Shown piece by piece: positions 42,501 through 50,847 of a stretch of 64,000 nucleotides of DNA; within the stretch, counting starts at the first letter, position 1, and each line of letters begins with the position of its first letter. Source of the DNA: Mycolicibacterium sp. CR10. Its GTDB lineage: Bacteria; Actinomycetota; Actinomycetes; Mycobacteriales; Mycobacteriaceae. Where the stretch lies: NCBI RefSeq assembly GCF_005222675.1, contig NZ_STGE01000032.1:1-64000 (forward strand), in the 5' to 3' direction. The notes under the pieces were generated by a model. That model searched no databases. It was not told where the DNA came from and worked only from the letters and a program-made list of their open reading frames with translations. Both the position numbers and the translations under genes were made by a program.

Positions 42501-43715
42501 GTGACGATGAGCACCGATCCGCAGGGGCAGTCCGCCGTCCCGGACCTGACCGGCGATCCGTACGGCTACTTCGCGCACATGCGCCGCACTTCGCCGGTCT
42601 GGCGCGGCACGCTGATGGAGAGCGACCTGCTGCCCGAGGAACTCAAGTCCCCGGAGAACTGGACCCTGTTCGACTTCGAGAGCGTGTTCACCGCCTTCCG
42701 GCAGGACGAGGTGTTCGCCTCGGAGATGTACAACGCGACCATCGGCCTCATCTTCGGACCGACGATTCTCGGCATGCACGGAAAGCAGCATCACGACCAT
42801 CGCAACCTGGTGGCGAAGGCGTTCCGGCAGAGCGCGCTCGCCCAATGGGAGCCCGAGGTCATCGACCCGATCTGCGACCGACTGGTCGACGAGTTCAAGA
42901 ACGACGGGCATGCCGACCTCGTCAAAGCGGTCACCTTCGAATTCCCCACGCGGGTCACCGCGGCACTGCTGGGTCTTCCCCAGGAAGACCTGGAGATGTT
43001 CCGGCGGCTCTCGCTCGACCTGATCTCGATCATGGACGACCTCGAGGCCGGGTTCAACGCGTCGGTCGAACTGGGCACTTACTTCCAGGAACAGGTGGAT
43101 CAGCGTCGCAGCACGATGACCAACGATGTCATCGGTGATCTGGTCGCCGCGGAGATCGACGGGGAGAAACTCACCGACGAGGCGATCATCTCGTTCCTTC
43201 GTCTGCTCCTGCCCGCGGGGCTCGAGACCACCTACCGGTCCTCGGGAAATCTGTTGTACCTGCTGCTCACCCATCCCGAACAACTGGAGGCGGTTCAGCG
43301 GGATCGCGGCCACATTCCGGCAGCGATAGAGGAGGGCATCAGGTACGAGACTCCACTTGTCCTGGTGGCGCGCAACACCACTCGTGACGTGGAGATGCAT
43401 GGCCTGACGATCCCGGAGGGCGCGGCGATCACCCTGTGCATGGGCTCGGCCAACCGGGACGAGAAGCGTTGGGCCGATCCCGACACGTTCGACATCCACC
43501 GACCGCGGCGCGCGCACATCTCCTTCGCGGGCGGCATCCACAGCTGTCTCGGCATGCATCTCGCCCGGGTCGAGACGAAGGCGATGCTCAACAGTCTGTT
43601 CGACCGCGTCACCGACCTGCAGCTCGCGCCGGACGCGGACACCGGGATCGTCGGGATGCCCTTCCGCTCCCCCGCCACCCTGCCGGTGACGTTCCGAGCG
43701 TTACAGGATTCGTGA
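42501..43715 (+). CDS. Cytochrome P450
   Basis: A 404-residue P450. The haem loop is FAGGIHSCLG with the ligand at about Cys349. The I-helix reads AGLETTYRS, and helix K lies in AAIEEGIRYETPLV. The GTG at 42501 follows GGGAGG at five bases. It lies in a unit with DUF35 before it and a flavin monooxygenase after it. A role in oxidising the carbon skeleton of the cluster's unknown substrate is inferred from context only. Confidence 0.9.
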   Translation: MTMSTDPQGQSAVPDLTGDPYGYFAHMRRTSPVWRGTLMESDLLPEELKSPENWTLFDFESVFTAFRQDEVFASEMYNATIGLIFGPTILGMHGKQHHDHRNLVAKAFRQSALAQWEPEVIDPICDRLVDEFKNDGHADLVKAVTFEFPTRVTAALLGLPQEDLEMFRRLSLDLISIMDDLEAGFNASVELGTYFQEQVDQRRSTMTNDVIGDLVAAEIDGEKLTDEAIISFLRLLLPAGLETTYRSSGNLLYLLLTHPEQLEAVQRDRGHIPAAIEEGIRYETPLVLVARNTTRDVEMHGLTIPEGAAITLCMGSANRDEKRWADPDTFDIHRPRRAHISFAGGIHSCLGMHLARVETKAMLNSLFDRVTDLQLAPDADTGIVGMPFRSPATLPVTFRALQDS

Positions 43716-43866
43716 CGAGCGGCCCTGCCAATAGCGGTCGCGGATGCGCCGTTTGTATAGCTTGCCGTTCGGATCGCGGGGCAGCTCCTGCTCGAATTCG
43801 GTTGTGCGAGGGCACTTGTAGGTCGCAAGGCGACTCCGGCAGCGTTCGACTAGCTCGCCTCCAGCG
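43701..43866 (-). pseudogene. Remnant of an acyl-CoA synthetase (FadD) C-terminus
   Basis: The minus strand, ending with TAA at 43701-43703, translates to ELVERCRSRLATYKCPRT, then FEQELPRDPNGKLYKRRI and RDRYWQGRSSRIL. This is the classical C-terminal segment of AMP-forming acyl-CoA ligases, including the catalytic-Lys motif PRDPNGKLYKR. Upstream the homology stops after about 52 residues, and nothing of the adenylation domain is present. Its end overlaps the P450 stop region. It is a leftover of a deleted or rearranged CoA-ligase gene. Confidence 0.75.
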
Positions 43867-43926
43867 CGGGCCCCTGTTCCTGTGGCACACCCGATCCCGT
43901 CGACGTTGATGACGACCGGTGGTTTC

Positions 43927-43944
43927 CTATCTTAGCAAAAATAG
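43927..43944 (+). promoter_or_regulatory. CTAT-N10-ATAG motif before the flavin monooxygenase
   Basis: CTAT, ten bases (CTTAGCAAAA), ATAG. It matches the operator-like repeat at 41932-41955 and lies 90 bases before the monooxygenase start. Confidence 0.5.
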
Positions 43945-43979
43945 TAAGTTCGTCTCCAACAGATTCGAGCCCGTTCCGT

Positions 43980-44005
43980 GTTACATCTACTATAGCTTTT
44001 GTAAC
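43980..44005. promoter_or_regulatory. GTTACA-N14-TGTAAC inverted repeat
   Basis: GTTACA (43980-43985) and TGTAAC (44000-44005) are perfect inverted repeats with half-site centres 20 bases apart, 29 bases before the flavin monooxygenase start. It is a separate operator candidate from the CTAT-N10-ATAG motif just upstream. Confidence 0.45.
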
Positions 44006-44034
44006 ATCAGAGAATTCCGTCAGAAGGGGAGGCC

Positions 44035-45819
44035 ATGGCCTTCGACGCCGAAGTCGTCCACGCCAAGTACCTCGCCGAGCGCGACAAGCGCCTCGTTCCC
44101 GGCCGCGCAGCCATCCGTGACCTGACCCGCGACGAATTCGTCGCCGCCTACCGCGCCGACCCCTTCACCCCCTACACCGACCGCGACCCCGTCATCGACG
44201 ATCCCGAGGTGGTGATCGTGGGCGGCGGCATCGCCGGGCTTCTCGCCGGTGCCCACCTACGCAAGGTGGGCATCGAGCGCATCCGCATCGTCGACGCGGC
44301 CGGAGGAATCGGCGGCACCTGGTACTGGAACCGCTACCCCGGCGTGATGTGCGACGTCGAGTCCTACCAGTACCTTCCGCTGCTCGAGGAACTCGAGTAC
44401 GTCCCCACCCAACGCTATGCGTTCGGCGAGGAGATCCGGCTGCACCTGCAGGCGGTGGCAGAACGTTTCGACCTGGTGTCCGATGCGCTGTTCCACACCG
44501 GAGTCACCACAACCACCTGGGACGAGGATGCCGGCCGCTGGCAGGTACGCACCGACCGCGGCGACGAATTGTCCTGCCGCTACTACGTGCTTGCGGTCGG
44601 GATCCTCAACCTGATGAAGCTGCCCGCGATCCCGGGCATGGACAGCTTCGAGGGCCGCGCGTTCCACACCGCACGCTGGGACTACGGCTACACCGGCGGC
44701 GGGCCGCGAGAAGCGCTCACCAACCTCGGCGACAAGACCGTCGCCCTGATCGGCACCGGCGCCAGCGGGCTGCAGTGTCTGCCGCCGCTCGCCGAGGCGG
44801 CCGAGCGCGTCTATGTGTTCCAGCGCACGCCGTCGGCGATCGGGGTGCGCGGCAACCGCCCCACCGATCCGGCCTTCACCGAAGAACTGCAGCCCGGCTG
44901 GCAGAAGGCCCGCATGGACAACTTCCAGTCGATCATCCTGGGCAGGAAGGTCGACGTCGACCTCACCGACGACGGTTGGACCCACCACTACGCAGCGGTG
45001 CAGAACCCGCCTCGGCGCAAAGGCATGAGCATCGAGGAGTTCATCAGAGGCGCCGAGGAACTCGACTTCAAGATCATGGAGGAACACCGGCGGCGTATCG
45101 ATCAACTGGTCGCCGATCCCGACGTCGCCGCCGTGCTCAAGCCGTACTACCGGTACCTGTGCAAGCGGCCCTGCTTCCATGACGAGTACTTCGACGCATT
45201 CAATCGCCCCAACGTCACGCTGATCGACTGCCCCACCGGCATCGAACGGATCACCGCGCAGGGTCCGGTGGTCGACGGAAAGCGCTACGACGTCGACTGC
45301 ATCGTCTACGGCACCGGATTCGAGGCCGAGATCACGCCGCTGCAGCGCCGGGCCGGGCACGACATCGTCGGCCGGGGCGGAGTCACGCTCGCCGAGAAGT
45401 GGGCCGACGGTGCCGCCAGCCTCTTCGGGATGATGAGCCGCGGCTTCCCGAACATGTTCGTGATGCCCGCCCCCGGCCAACAAGCGGTGGTCACCGTCAA
45501 CTACACCCAGGGCGCCGTGCTGGGAGCCGAGTTCATCGCGGGCACGGTGGCGCTGCTGGCGAAGCAGCACGTGGCCGTGTTCGACGTGAACGCCGACGCC
45601 GAGTCCGATTGGATCCAGCAGATCGTCGACACCTACGTCGACCCGAGCGCCGTCATGTCGGCCTGTACGCCGTCCCGCATCAACAACGAGGGCAATCCGG
45701 GCGGCGTGAGGGCGCGCGACACCAACTACGGCAGGGGCTTCGGCGACTACTTCGCCTACCGTGAATTACTCGAAAACTGGCTCGCCTCAGGCGACCTCGA
45801 CGGCCTGGATCTGCAGTGA
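44035..45819 (+). CDS. Baeyer-Villiger-type flavin monooxygenase
   Basis: A 594-residue FAD/NADPH monooxygenase. The first Rossmann motif is VIVGGGIAGLLAG (about residues 59-71), followed by GGIGGTWYWNRYPGVMCDVE. The Baeyer-Villiger fingerprint region reads FEGRAFHTARWD, with Asp in place of the usual Pro after Trp. The second nucleotide motif is ALIGTGASGLQ. An extra N-terminal part of about 55 residues is typical of cyclohexanone/steroid-type enzymes. AGGGGAGG precedes the ATG. It would insert oxygen into a cyclic ketone to give a lactone. Its GTGA overlap with the SDR gene and the following hydrolase support a ring-opening pathway. Confidence 0.87.
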   Translation: MAFDAEVVHAKYLAERDKRLVPGRAAIRDLTRDEFVAAYRADPFTPYTDRDPVIDDPEVVIVGGGIAGLLAGAHLRKVGIERIRIVDAAGGIGGTWYWNRYPGVMCDVESYQYLPLLEELEYVPTQRYAFGEEIRLHLQAVAERFDLVSDALFHTGVTTTTWDEDAGRWQVRTDRGDELSCRYYVLAVGILNLMKLPAIPGMDSFEGRAFHTARWDYGYTGGGPREALTNLGDKTVALIGTGASGLQCLPPLAEAAERVYVFQRTPSAIGVRGNRPTDPAFTEELQPGWQKARMDNFQSIILGRKVDVDLTDDGWTHHYAAVQNPPRRKGMSIEEFIRGAEELDFKIMEEHRRRIDQLVADPDVAAVLKPYYRYLCKRPCFHDEYFDAFNRPNVTLIDCPTGIERITAQGPVVDGKRYDVDCIVYGTGFEAEITPLQRRAGHDIVGRGGVTLAEKWADGAASLFGMMSRGFPNMFVMPAPGQQAVVTVNYTQGAVLGAEFIAGTVALLAKQHVAVFDVNADAESDWIQQIVDTYVDPSAVMSACTPSRINNEGNPGGVRARDTNYGRGFGDYFAYRELLENWLASGDLDGLDLQ

Positions 45820-47408
45820 GCGACCGGCAGCGCGTCGTCGTCGTCACCGGCGGCGGTGGCGGTATCGGTGCTGCCATCGCCGAATCAATAGGTCGTACAG
45901 GTGATTTCGTCGTCACGGTGGACCCTTTGGTGTCGGTTGACGGCTCTGAGCAACTTCCCCAACCCGAGGAAGGCACCGCGACGACCGCCGGGCGCATCGT
46001 GGCGGCCGGCGGATCCGCGCGTGCCTCCGGGGTATCCGTCACCGACGAATCGGGGATCCGCGAGTTGTTGGGCCGACTGGCCGACGAGTTCGGCGGTCTC
46101 GACGCTGTGGTCAACGTGGCCGGCATCAGCCGTCCGACCGGTTTCGGCAGGGGCAGTGTCGACGACTGGCGCAGCGTGTTGTCGGTGCACCTCGACGGCT
46201 ATCGAAACATCCTCGCGGCCGCCCTACCGCTGATGGCGGCGGCGGGGCGGGGCCACATCCTCGGGGTCACCTCGGGTTCGGGATGGCGGTCGGCCGACGC
46301 CGGCGCCTACGGCTGCGCCAAGCGCGCTGTCGCCTCCCTGACCTGGCAGCTGGGCCGCCACACCCCGCCGGGTGTGGTGGTCAACGCCATCTCGCCGATC
46401 GCCGCCACCCGCATGGTGGCCGCCGCGCTGGGACGCGCGATGCCGACGAGCGGCGCGGCCACCGGCGGCCTGTCTCTGGGCGCCATGCCCGCGCCCGCTC
46501 ACCTCGGCCCGCTGGGCGCCCACCTTATCGGTGAGGCGTTCACGTCCTGCCGCGGACGGGTGTTGTTCGCCGGCGGGTCCGAAGTCGCGGTGATCGATGA
46601 GCCCCGGTTGATCGAGGTGGTGCGGAACGACGATGTGACATCGACGGCCCACGTGCTCGAAGCCGCCACCGCGATTGCCCTGGTCCCCGCCGAGGCGCAC
46701 CAGGTCAGCGGTGGCGGCAGCAACGCCCGCTTCGGCGCGCTCTTCGACGACCCGCCCACCGACGAACTCCCGGCTACCACCGCGCGGTCGTGTGCCGTCG
46801 TCTCCGACCGGCCCGCAGTGATCGCAGCCGTCTCCGCAGCGCTGCAGGCTCGAGGTGTGGTGTGTCATCGCGTCGACTCCCCCGCTGCCCTGGACGATGT
46901 TGCGGCGCCCGACGCCGTGGTGGTCGCCATGGCGGGCAGCCACGCCGCGACCGGCGCCGCCTCGAGCTGGGAACGCATTCTCGCCGAGCACCACGACATC
47001 GTGGCGCAGATCGATGCCGACTCCCAATGGGCAAGGGCGGCAGTGGAATTGGCTGCTTCTGATAACCACTCCATCCGCCTGGTGACGGTCACCGACGCGA
47101 CCACCGCGGGAGGCCGCAGTCGGGCGCAGGCCTCGGCACAGCTCGCCAGAGCCGGCCGCAAGGCCACCGGCGACGCGGTTCTGCCCTTCGCCGTCAGCGC
47201 GGAATCCGAGCACGTCGACGCCGAACTCATCGCCCATCTGGTCTGCAGTTCCGAAGCCGTTGGTCTCTCGGGCGCCGAATTGGTTTGCGGCGCAGGGTGG
47301 TTCGGACTGCGCAGCCATCCTCGACCGATCGGCAGCATCAGCTTCGGCGGCCCAGCGGTGCCCAGCTGGTTCGACGACACGCTCCGAGAGGTGGTGGCGC
47401 CACGATGA
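45816..47408 (+). CDS. Double short-chain dehydrogenase/reductase
   Basis: A 530-residue protein. Residues 1-260 form a normal classical SDR: cofactor motif VVTGGGGGIGAA, NVAG, Ser in TSGSGW and Tyr-x3-Lys in YGCAKRA. Residues about 265-530 look like a second Rossmann-type unit (SCAVVSDRPAVIAAVSAALQ, DAVVVAMAGSH, ELVCGAGWFGL) but without the glycine cofactor motif or an active-site Tyr-Lys pair, so probably inactive or structural. The GTG start overlaps the monooxygenase stop. It likely oxidises an alcohol to the ketone used by the monooxygenase, or acts after ring opening. Confidence 0.8.
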   Translation: MSDRQRVVVVTGGGGGIGAAIAESIGRTGDFVVTVDPLVSVDGSEQLPQPEEGTATTAGRIVAAGGSARASGVSVTDESGIRELLGRLADEFGGLDAVVNVAGISRPTGFGRGSVDDWRSVLSVHLDGYRNILAAALPLMAAAGRGHILGVTSGSGWRSADAGAYGCAKRAVASLTWQLGRHTPPGVVVNAISPIAATRMVAAALGRAMPTSGAATGGLSLGAMPAPAHLGPLGAHLIGEAFTSCRGRVLFAGGSEVAVIDEPRLIEVVRNDDVTSTAHVLEAATAIALVPAEAHQVSGGGSNARFGALFDDPPTDELPATTARSCAVVSDRPAVIAAVSAALQARGVVCHRVDSPAALDDVAAPDAVVVAMAGSHAATGAASSWERILAEHHDIVAQIDADSQWARAAVELAASDNHSIRLVTVTDATTAGGRSRAQASAQLARAGRKATGDAVLPFAVSAESEHVDAELIAHLVCSSEAVGLSGAELVCGAGWFGLRSHPRPIGSISFGGPAVPSWFDDTLREVVAPR

Positions 47409-48289
47409 CCACGACGTCGGAAGTGGCGAAGCCCGCCCGCATTGTGGACGCCCACGTGCATCTGTGGGATCCGGCCCGCAGCGATTGGTATCCCTACCTC
47501 TCGACGAGCCAGGACAAGCTCCAGATGGGCGACGCCTCCGGGATGGCGCGCCGCTTCGACGTAACCATCTATCTCGCGGAATCTGCGGGATGGAACGTCG
47601 AGAAGATGGTCAACGTTGCCGCCGCCACCGGGTGGCACTCGGTCGACGAAACCCTCGAGATGGACCGGCGCGCGGACGCCGACGGCCACCCCGACGCGAT
47701 CATCGGCGGCCTGCCGCCCACCGACTCGGTGGCCGAAACGGTCGCCGCGCTCGACAAACAGTTGGGGGCGACCCGATTCCGGGGCGTCCGTCCGATGGGA
47801 GCTGCAGAGGGTCCCCTGCCGGCACCCGAGGTGCTTCACGCTCTTGAGGAGCGCGGCCTGGTGTTCGAGCTGATGATCCACCCCGACCTGCTGGCACCGA
47901 CCGCCAGGAGGCTGGAGAATCACGGCGATCTGGTGGTCGTCGTCGAGCACGTCGGTTGGCCCCGCAACGATTCCGACGAGGAGCGCGCTCTGTGGACCGA
48001 CGGCATCAACGCCCTCGCCGGCCTCGGCCACAACGTGGTGTGCAAGCTGTCCGGCCTCGCGATGCCGCTGCGATCAATGGCGGCAGATGTTCTCGCGCCG
48101 TGGCTCGAGCACGCCATCGACGCTTTCGGCGTCGACCGCTGCATGTTCGCCAGCAACTTCCCCGTCGACGGGTTGCGCGGCACCTTCGACCAGCTCTACA
48201 CCACGTACTCGACTGTCACCGCCGGGCTCAGCGACGAGGCCCGAGACAAACTCTTCGCCTCCAACGCGGAGCGGATCTACCGCTGCTAG
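47405..48289 (+). CDS. Amidohydrolase-2 family hydrolase (lactonase-like)
   Basis: A 294-residue TIM-barrel metal hydrolase of the amidohydrolase-2 family. The N-terminal metal motif is IVDAHVHLWDP. Later ligands are suggested by LVFELMIHPD, VVVEHVGWPR and MFASNFPVDGL. This family includes lactonases (for example 2-pyrone-4,6-dicarboxylate and sugar-lactone hydrolases) and decarboxylases. Coming directly after a Baeyer-Villiger-type monooxygenase and an SDR (ATGA overlap), hydrolysis of the lactone product is the most likely role. Confidence 0.82.
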   Translation: MTTTSEVAKPARIVDAHVHLWDPARSDWYPYLSTSQDKLQMGDASGMARRFDVTIYLAESAGWNVEKMVNVAAATGWHSVDETLEMDRRADADGHPDAIIGGLPPTDSVAETVAALDKQLGATRFRGVRPMGAAEGPLPAPEVLHALEERGLVFELMIHPDLLAPTARRLENHGDLVVVVEHVGWPRNDSDEERALWTDGINALAGLGHNVVCKLSGLAMPLRSMAADVLAPWLEHAIDAFGVDRCMFASNFPVDGLRGTFDQLYTTYSTVTAGLSDEARDKLFASNAERIYRC

Positions 48290-48301
48290 TCGGCTCAGAG
48301 G

Positions 48302-49189
48302 TCAGGAGCTTCTTGCGACGATCACCGGCCCCCGCGCCGATTGCACGACCTGGGACCCCACCGAGCCGAGCAGCATTCCCGCGAATCCGCCGCGGCCATG
48401 GCTGCCGACCACCAGCAGTTGCGCGGCCGCAGCCTCCTCGAGCAGTCGGCGGGCCGGTTGGTCGCGGCGCACCACACGCCGGACGCTGACATCGGGATAC
48501 CGCTCCTGCCAGCCCGCAAGTCGCTCAGCCAGGAGCATGTCCTCCTCCGGCTGCACCTCAGACCAGGCGGCGTCCGGGAGCTCGTATCCGGCGTCGCTCC
48601 AGGTGTGCACCGCCACCAGATCGACACCGCGGCGCGAAGCCTCGTCGAAGGCGATCGCCGTCGCATGCTCGGAGGCGGGCGAACCGTCGATGCCGACGAC
48701 GACAGGCGCCTGCGCAGGATGCGGAATGAGCGGGTCCTCGTCGTGGATCACGGCGACGGGGCAGTGCGCGTGCTGCGCCAACCCGGTGCTGACCGAGCCG
48801 AGCACCCGCCGTTCCCACTTCCCTAGTCCGCGGCAACCGACGACGATCATGTCGGCGTCCTTGGTGAGGTCGGCGAGGGCCGAGATGGCTTGACCGGAGA
48901 CCACTCGCTCGTCGACAGTGATCGGTTCCGCACCTGCGGTCGCGGATCGGACCACATCTTGTGCGTCAGCGAGAATTTCGCGCGCGGTGGTCTTCTCGTC
49001 CTCGAAATAGGCGGCGGGCAACGGGACCTGAATCCACGACTGAATTGCCGCGCCCGGAAGGACGTGCACAAGAGTGAGCGGGACGTGGCGCAGTGCGGCA
49101 TCGCGGGCCGCCCAGTCGACCGCAACCCTGGATGCGGCAGACCCGTCGACCCCGACGATGACTCCGAGGGATGCTGCTTGTCCTGGCAT
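48302..49189 (-). CDS. Universal stress protein, tandem UspA domains
   Basis: A 295-residue protein with two UspA domains, each with an intact ATP-binding signature G-x2-G-x9-G-S (GCRG...LGS and GSHG...LGS). The ATG at 49189 follows GGAGG at six bases. A GGAC-N4-GTCC box lies 100 bases upstream at 49290. It is convergent with the amidohydrolase gene, with 12 bases between the stops, and marks the left border of the right-hand dormancy island. Confidence 0.88.
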   Translation of the reverse strand: MPGQAASLGVIVGVDGSAASRVAVDWAARDAALRHVPLTLVHVLPGAAIQSWIQVPLPAAYFEDEKTTAREILADAQDVVRSATAGAEPITVDERVVSGQAISALADLTKDADMIVVGCRGLGKWERRVLGSVSTGLAQHAHCPVAVIHDEDPLIPHPAQAPVVVGIDGSPASEHATAIAFDEASRRGVDLVAVHTWSDAGYELPDAAWSEVQPEEDMLLAERLAGWQERYPDVSVRRVVRRDQPARRLLEEAAAAQLLVVGSHGRGGFAGMLLGSVGSQVVQSARGPVIVARSS

Positions 49190-49289
49190 GGTGCGCCTCC
49201 TTGCCTGTGCCGGCGACATCGACGCCGCCTCTCCTCCGAGACTATCGTCGGCGGGACCTCGGCTCAGGAGGAGACAGTCATGCGCGCAG

Positions 49290-49304
49290 AGGACGAAAGT
49301 CCTT
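49290..49304 (-). promoter_or_regulatory. DevR-type box upstream of USP
   Basis: AGGACGAAAGTCCTT contains the perfect inverted repeat GGAC-GAAA-GTCC, the core of a DosR box. It lies 100 bases before the USP start at 49189. Confidence 0.55.
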
Positions 49305-49307
49305 GAA

Positions 49308-49586
49308 TCACCGAGAAACCGGTGGAGACGGGCGCTTCGCCGTGAGAACAGGTGTCGACTGCCGCAGGATGCGCAGACTGCGATTCACCGTCAGCGGAAT
49401 CAGGTGCGCGGTCACGCTCGCTCGCACGGACAGGTGCCGATAGGCCGCGGCCACCACGTCAGCCACCTCGTCACGGGAATGCTGCGGGAACCTCGCGCAC
49501 ACGAAGCCGACGACGCTGGCCAGTTCATGCTCGGTCAGTTTCGACGTGGGGTCGGCGAGTTCAGGAGCGCTCAACGTCGTTGTCAC
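49308..49586 (-). CDS. Small three-helix-bundle protein
   Basis: A 92-residue protein, mostly helical: LTEHELASVVGFVCARFPQH, RDEVADVVAAAYRHLSVRA, HLIPLTVNRSLRIL. It resembles the small proteins annotated as three-helix bundle dimerization domain in mycobacteria. AAAAGGAG lies at a good distance before the GTG at 49586. A DevR-type box at 49642 lies 55 bases upstream. No enzymatic motif is visible; the function is unknown. Confidence 0.7.
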   Translation of the reverse strand: MTTTLSAPELADPTSKLTEHELASVVGFVCARFPQHSRDEVADVVAAAYRHLSVRASVTAHLIPLTVNRSLRILRQSTPVLTAKRPSPPVSR

Positions 49587-49641
49587 GGGACACTCCTTTT
49601 CGCGGTGAACACGACGCTAGGCCGCCGCGCTGCGCATGGTT

Positions 49642-49656
49642 AGAGTCCGAAGTCCT
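49642..49656 (-). promoter_or_regulatory. DevR-type box between small helical gene and alcohol dehydrogenase
   Basis: On the minus strand AGGACTTCGGACTCT fits GGAC-N4-G-C-C loosely. It is 55 bases before the minus-strand gene at 49586 and 91 bases before the plus-strand alcohol dehydrogenase, so it could serve both. Confidence 0.4.
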
Positions 49657-49747
49657 TTACCCGGCATCCCCTTCGACCCGAGGCTGGACCGGATTGCCGG
49701 GGCTGGATGCCCTATCCCGGCTGGGGTTCTGATCGCACAATGAAGTC

Positions 49748-50761
49748 ATGTCTGCACGGACCATGCGCGCCTGGAAGGTCCGAACGCCTGCGCCGATCAG
49801 CACCTCGCCGATGGACTTTGTGACCACCGACCTTGCCGACCCCGCTGACGGCGAGGTCCTGATCGCGGTCCGGGCCTGCGGGGTGTGCCGCACCGACCTG
49901 CACGTGACCGAGGGCGACCTGCCGATCCACCGCGTCCACGTCACCCCCGGTCATGAAGTGGTGGGCGAGGTGGTCGCCGCAGGTCCTGGAGTCGACGACA
50001 TCACCGTGGGTGACCGCGTCGGCGTCGCATGGCTGCGGCACACCTGCGGTCGCTGCCGATTCTGCGTGCGCGGCCAGGAGAATCTGTGCCCGGAGTCGCG
50101 GTACACCGGCTGGGACGCCGACGGCGGCTACGCCGAGTTCATCGTCGCGCCTGCCGCCTATGTGCACCGTCTGCCACCCGGCTACTCCGACACCGAACTG
50201 GCCCCGCTGCTGTGCGCAGGCATCATCGGCTACCGGTCGCTACTTCGCGCCGACCTGCCCCCAGGGGGTCGACTCGGCATCTACGGCTTCGGCGGAAGCG
50301 CACACATCACCGCCCAGATAGCGAGATTCCGAGGAGCCGAGGTGCACGTCATGACCCGCGGCGAGCACGCGCAGGAACTGGCGACCGCCTTGGGCGCCGC
50401 GTCTGTGCAAGGCGCCTACGATCGTCCCCCGGTGCCCCTGGACGCCGCGATCCTCTTTGCGCCCGTAGGCGATCTCGTGCCGGTCGCGCTGGAAGCGCTG
50501 GACCGAGGAGGCACCCTCGCCGTCGCAGGCATTCACCTCAGCGACATCCCGCCGCTGAACTACCAGCGACACGTGTTCCAGGAACGTCAGCTGCGTTCGG
50601 TGACCGCGAACACCCGTGCCGACGCACGCGAGTTCCTCGCCGCGGCCGTCCAACACCACATCGAGGTGACCACTGTGCACTACCCGTTCGACAAGGCCGA
50701 TAAAGCATTGCGCGACTTGAGTTCTGGGAAGATCGCCGGTGCCGCCGTGCTCCTGATGTAA
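49748..50761 (+). CDS. Zinc-dependent alcohol dehydrogenase
   Basis: A 337-residue medium-chain dehydrogenase. Catalytic zinc residues are in GVCRTDLHVTEGDLP and TPGHEVVGEVV; the structural zinc is held by four Cys in CGRCRFCVRGQENLC. The nucleotide-binding segment is GIYGFGGSAHITAQIARFRG. The class resembles mycobacterial AdhA-like enzymes that act on primary alcohols and aldehydes. Position in the dormancy island suggests redox balancing under low oxygen, but the substrate is unknown. Confidence 0.87.
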   Translation: MSARTMRAWKVRTPAPISTSPMDFVTTDLADPADGEVLIAVRACGVCRTDLHVTEGDLPIHRVHVTPGHEVVGEVVAAGPGVDDITVGDRVGVAWLRHTCGRCRFCVRGQENLCPESRYTGWDADGGYAEFIVAPAAYVHRLPPGYSDTELAPLLCAGIIGYRSLLRADLPPGGRLGIYGFGGSAHITAQIARFRGAEVHVMTRGEHAQELATALGAASVQGAYDRPPVPLDAAILFAPVGDLVPVALEALDRGGTLAVAGIHLSDIPPLNYQRHVFQERQLRSVTANTRADAREFLAAAVQHHIEVTTVHYPFDKADKALRDLSSGKIAGAAVLLM

Positions 50762-50847
50762 CTTGCCACGATCACCGCAAACCTGCTGAATCACTGTCCA
50801 TCTGAGTCGCGACCACCATTGATGAGCCGCACAGGGAAGGGGCCGCA

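Noticed and set aside
50762..50847. DevR-type box before the USP at 50848
   Set aside because: No GGAC-N4-GTCC-like sequence could be found there; only a GGGAAGGGG ribosome binding site.
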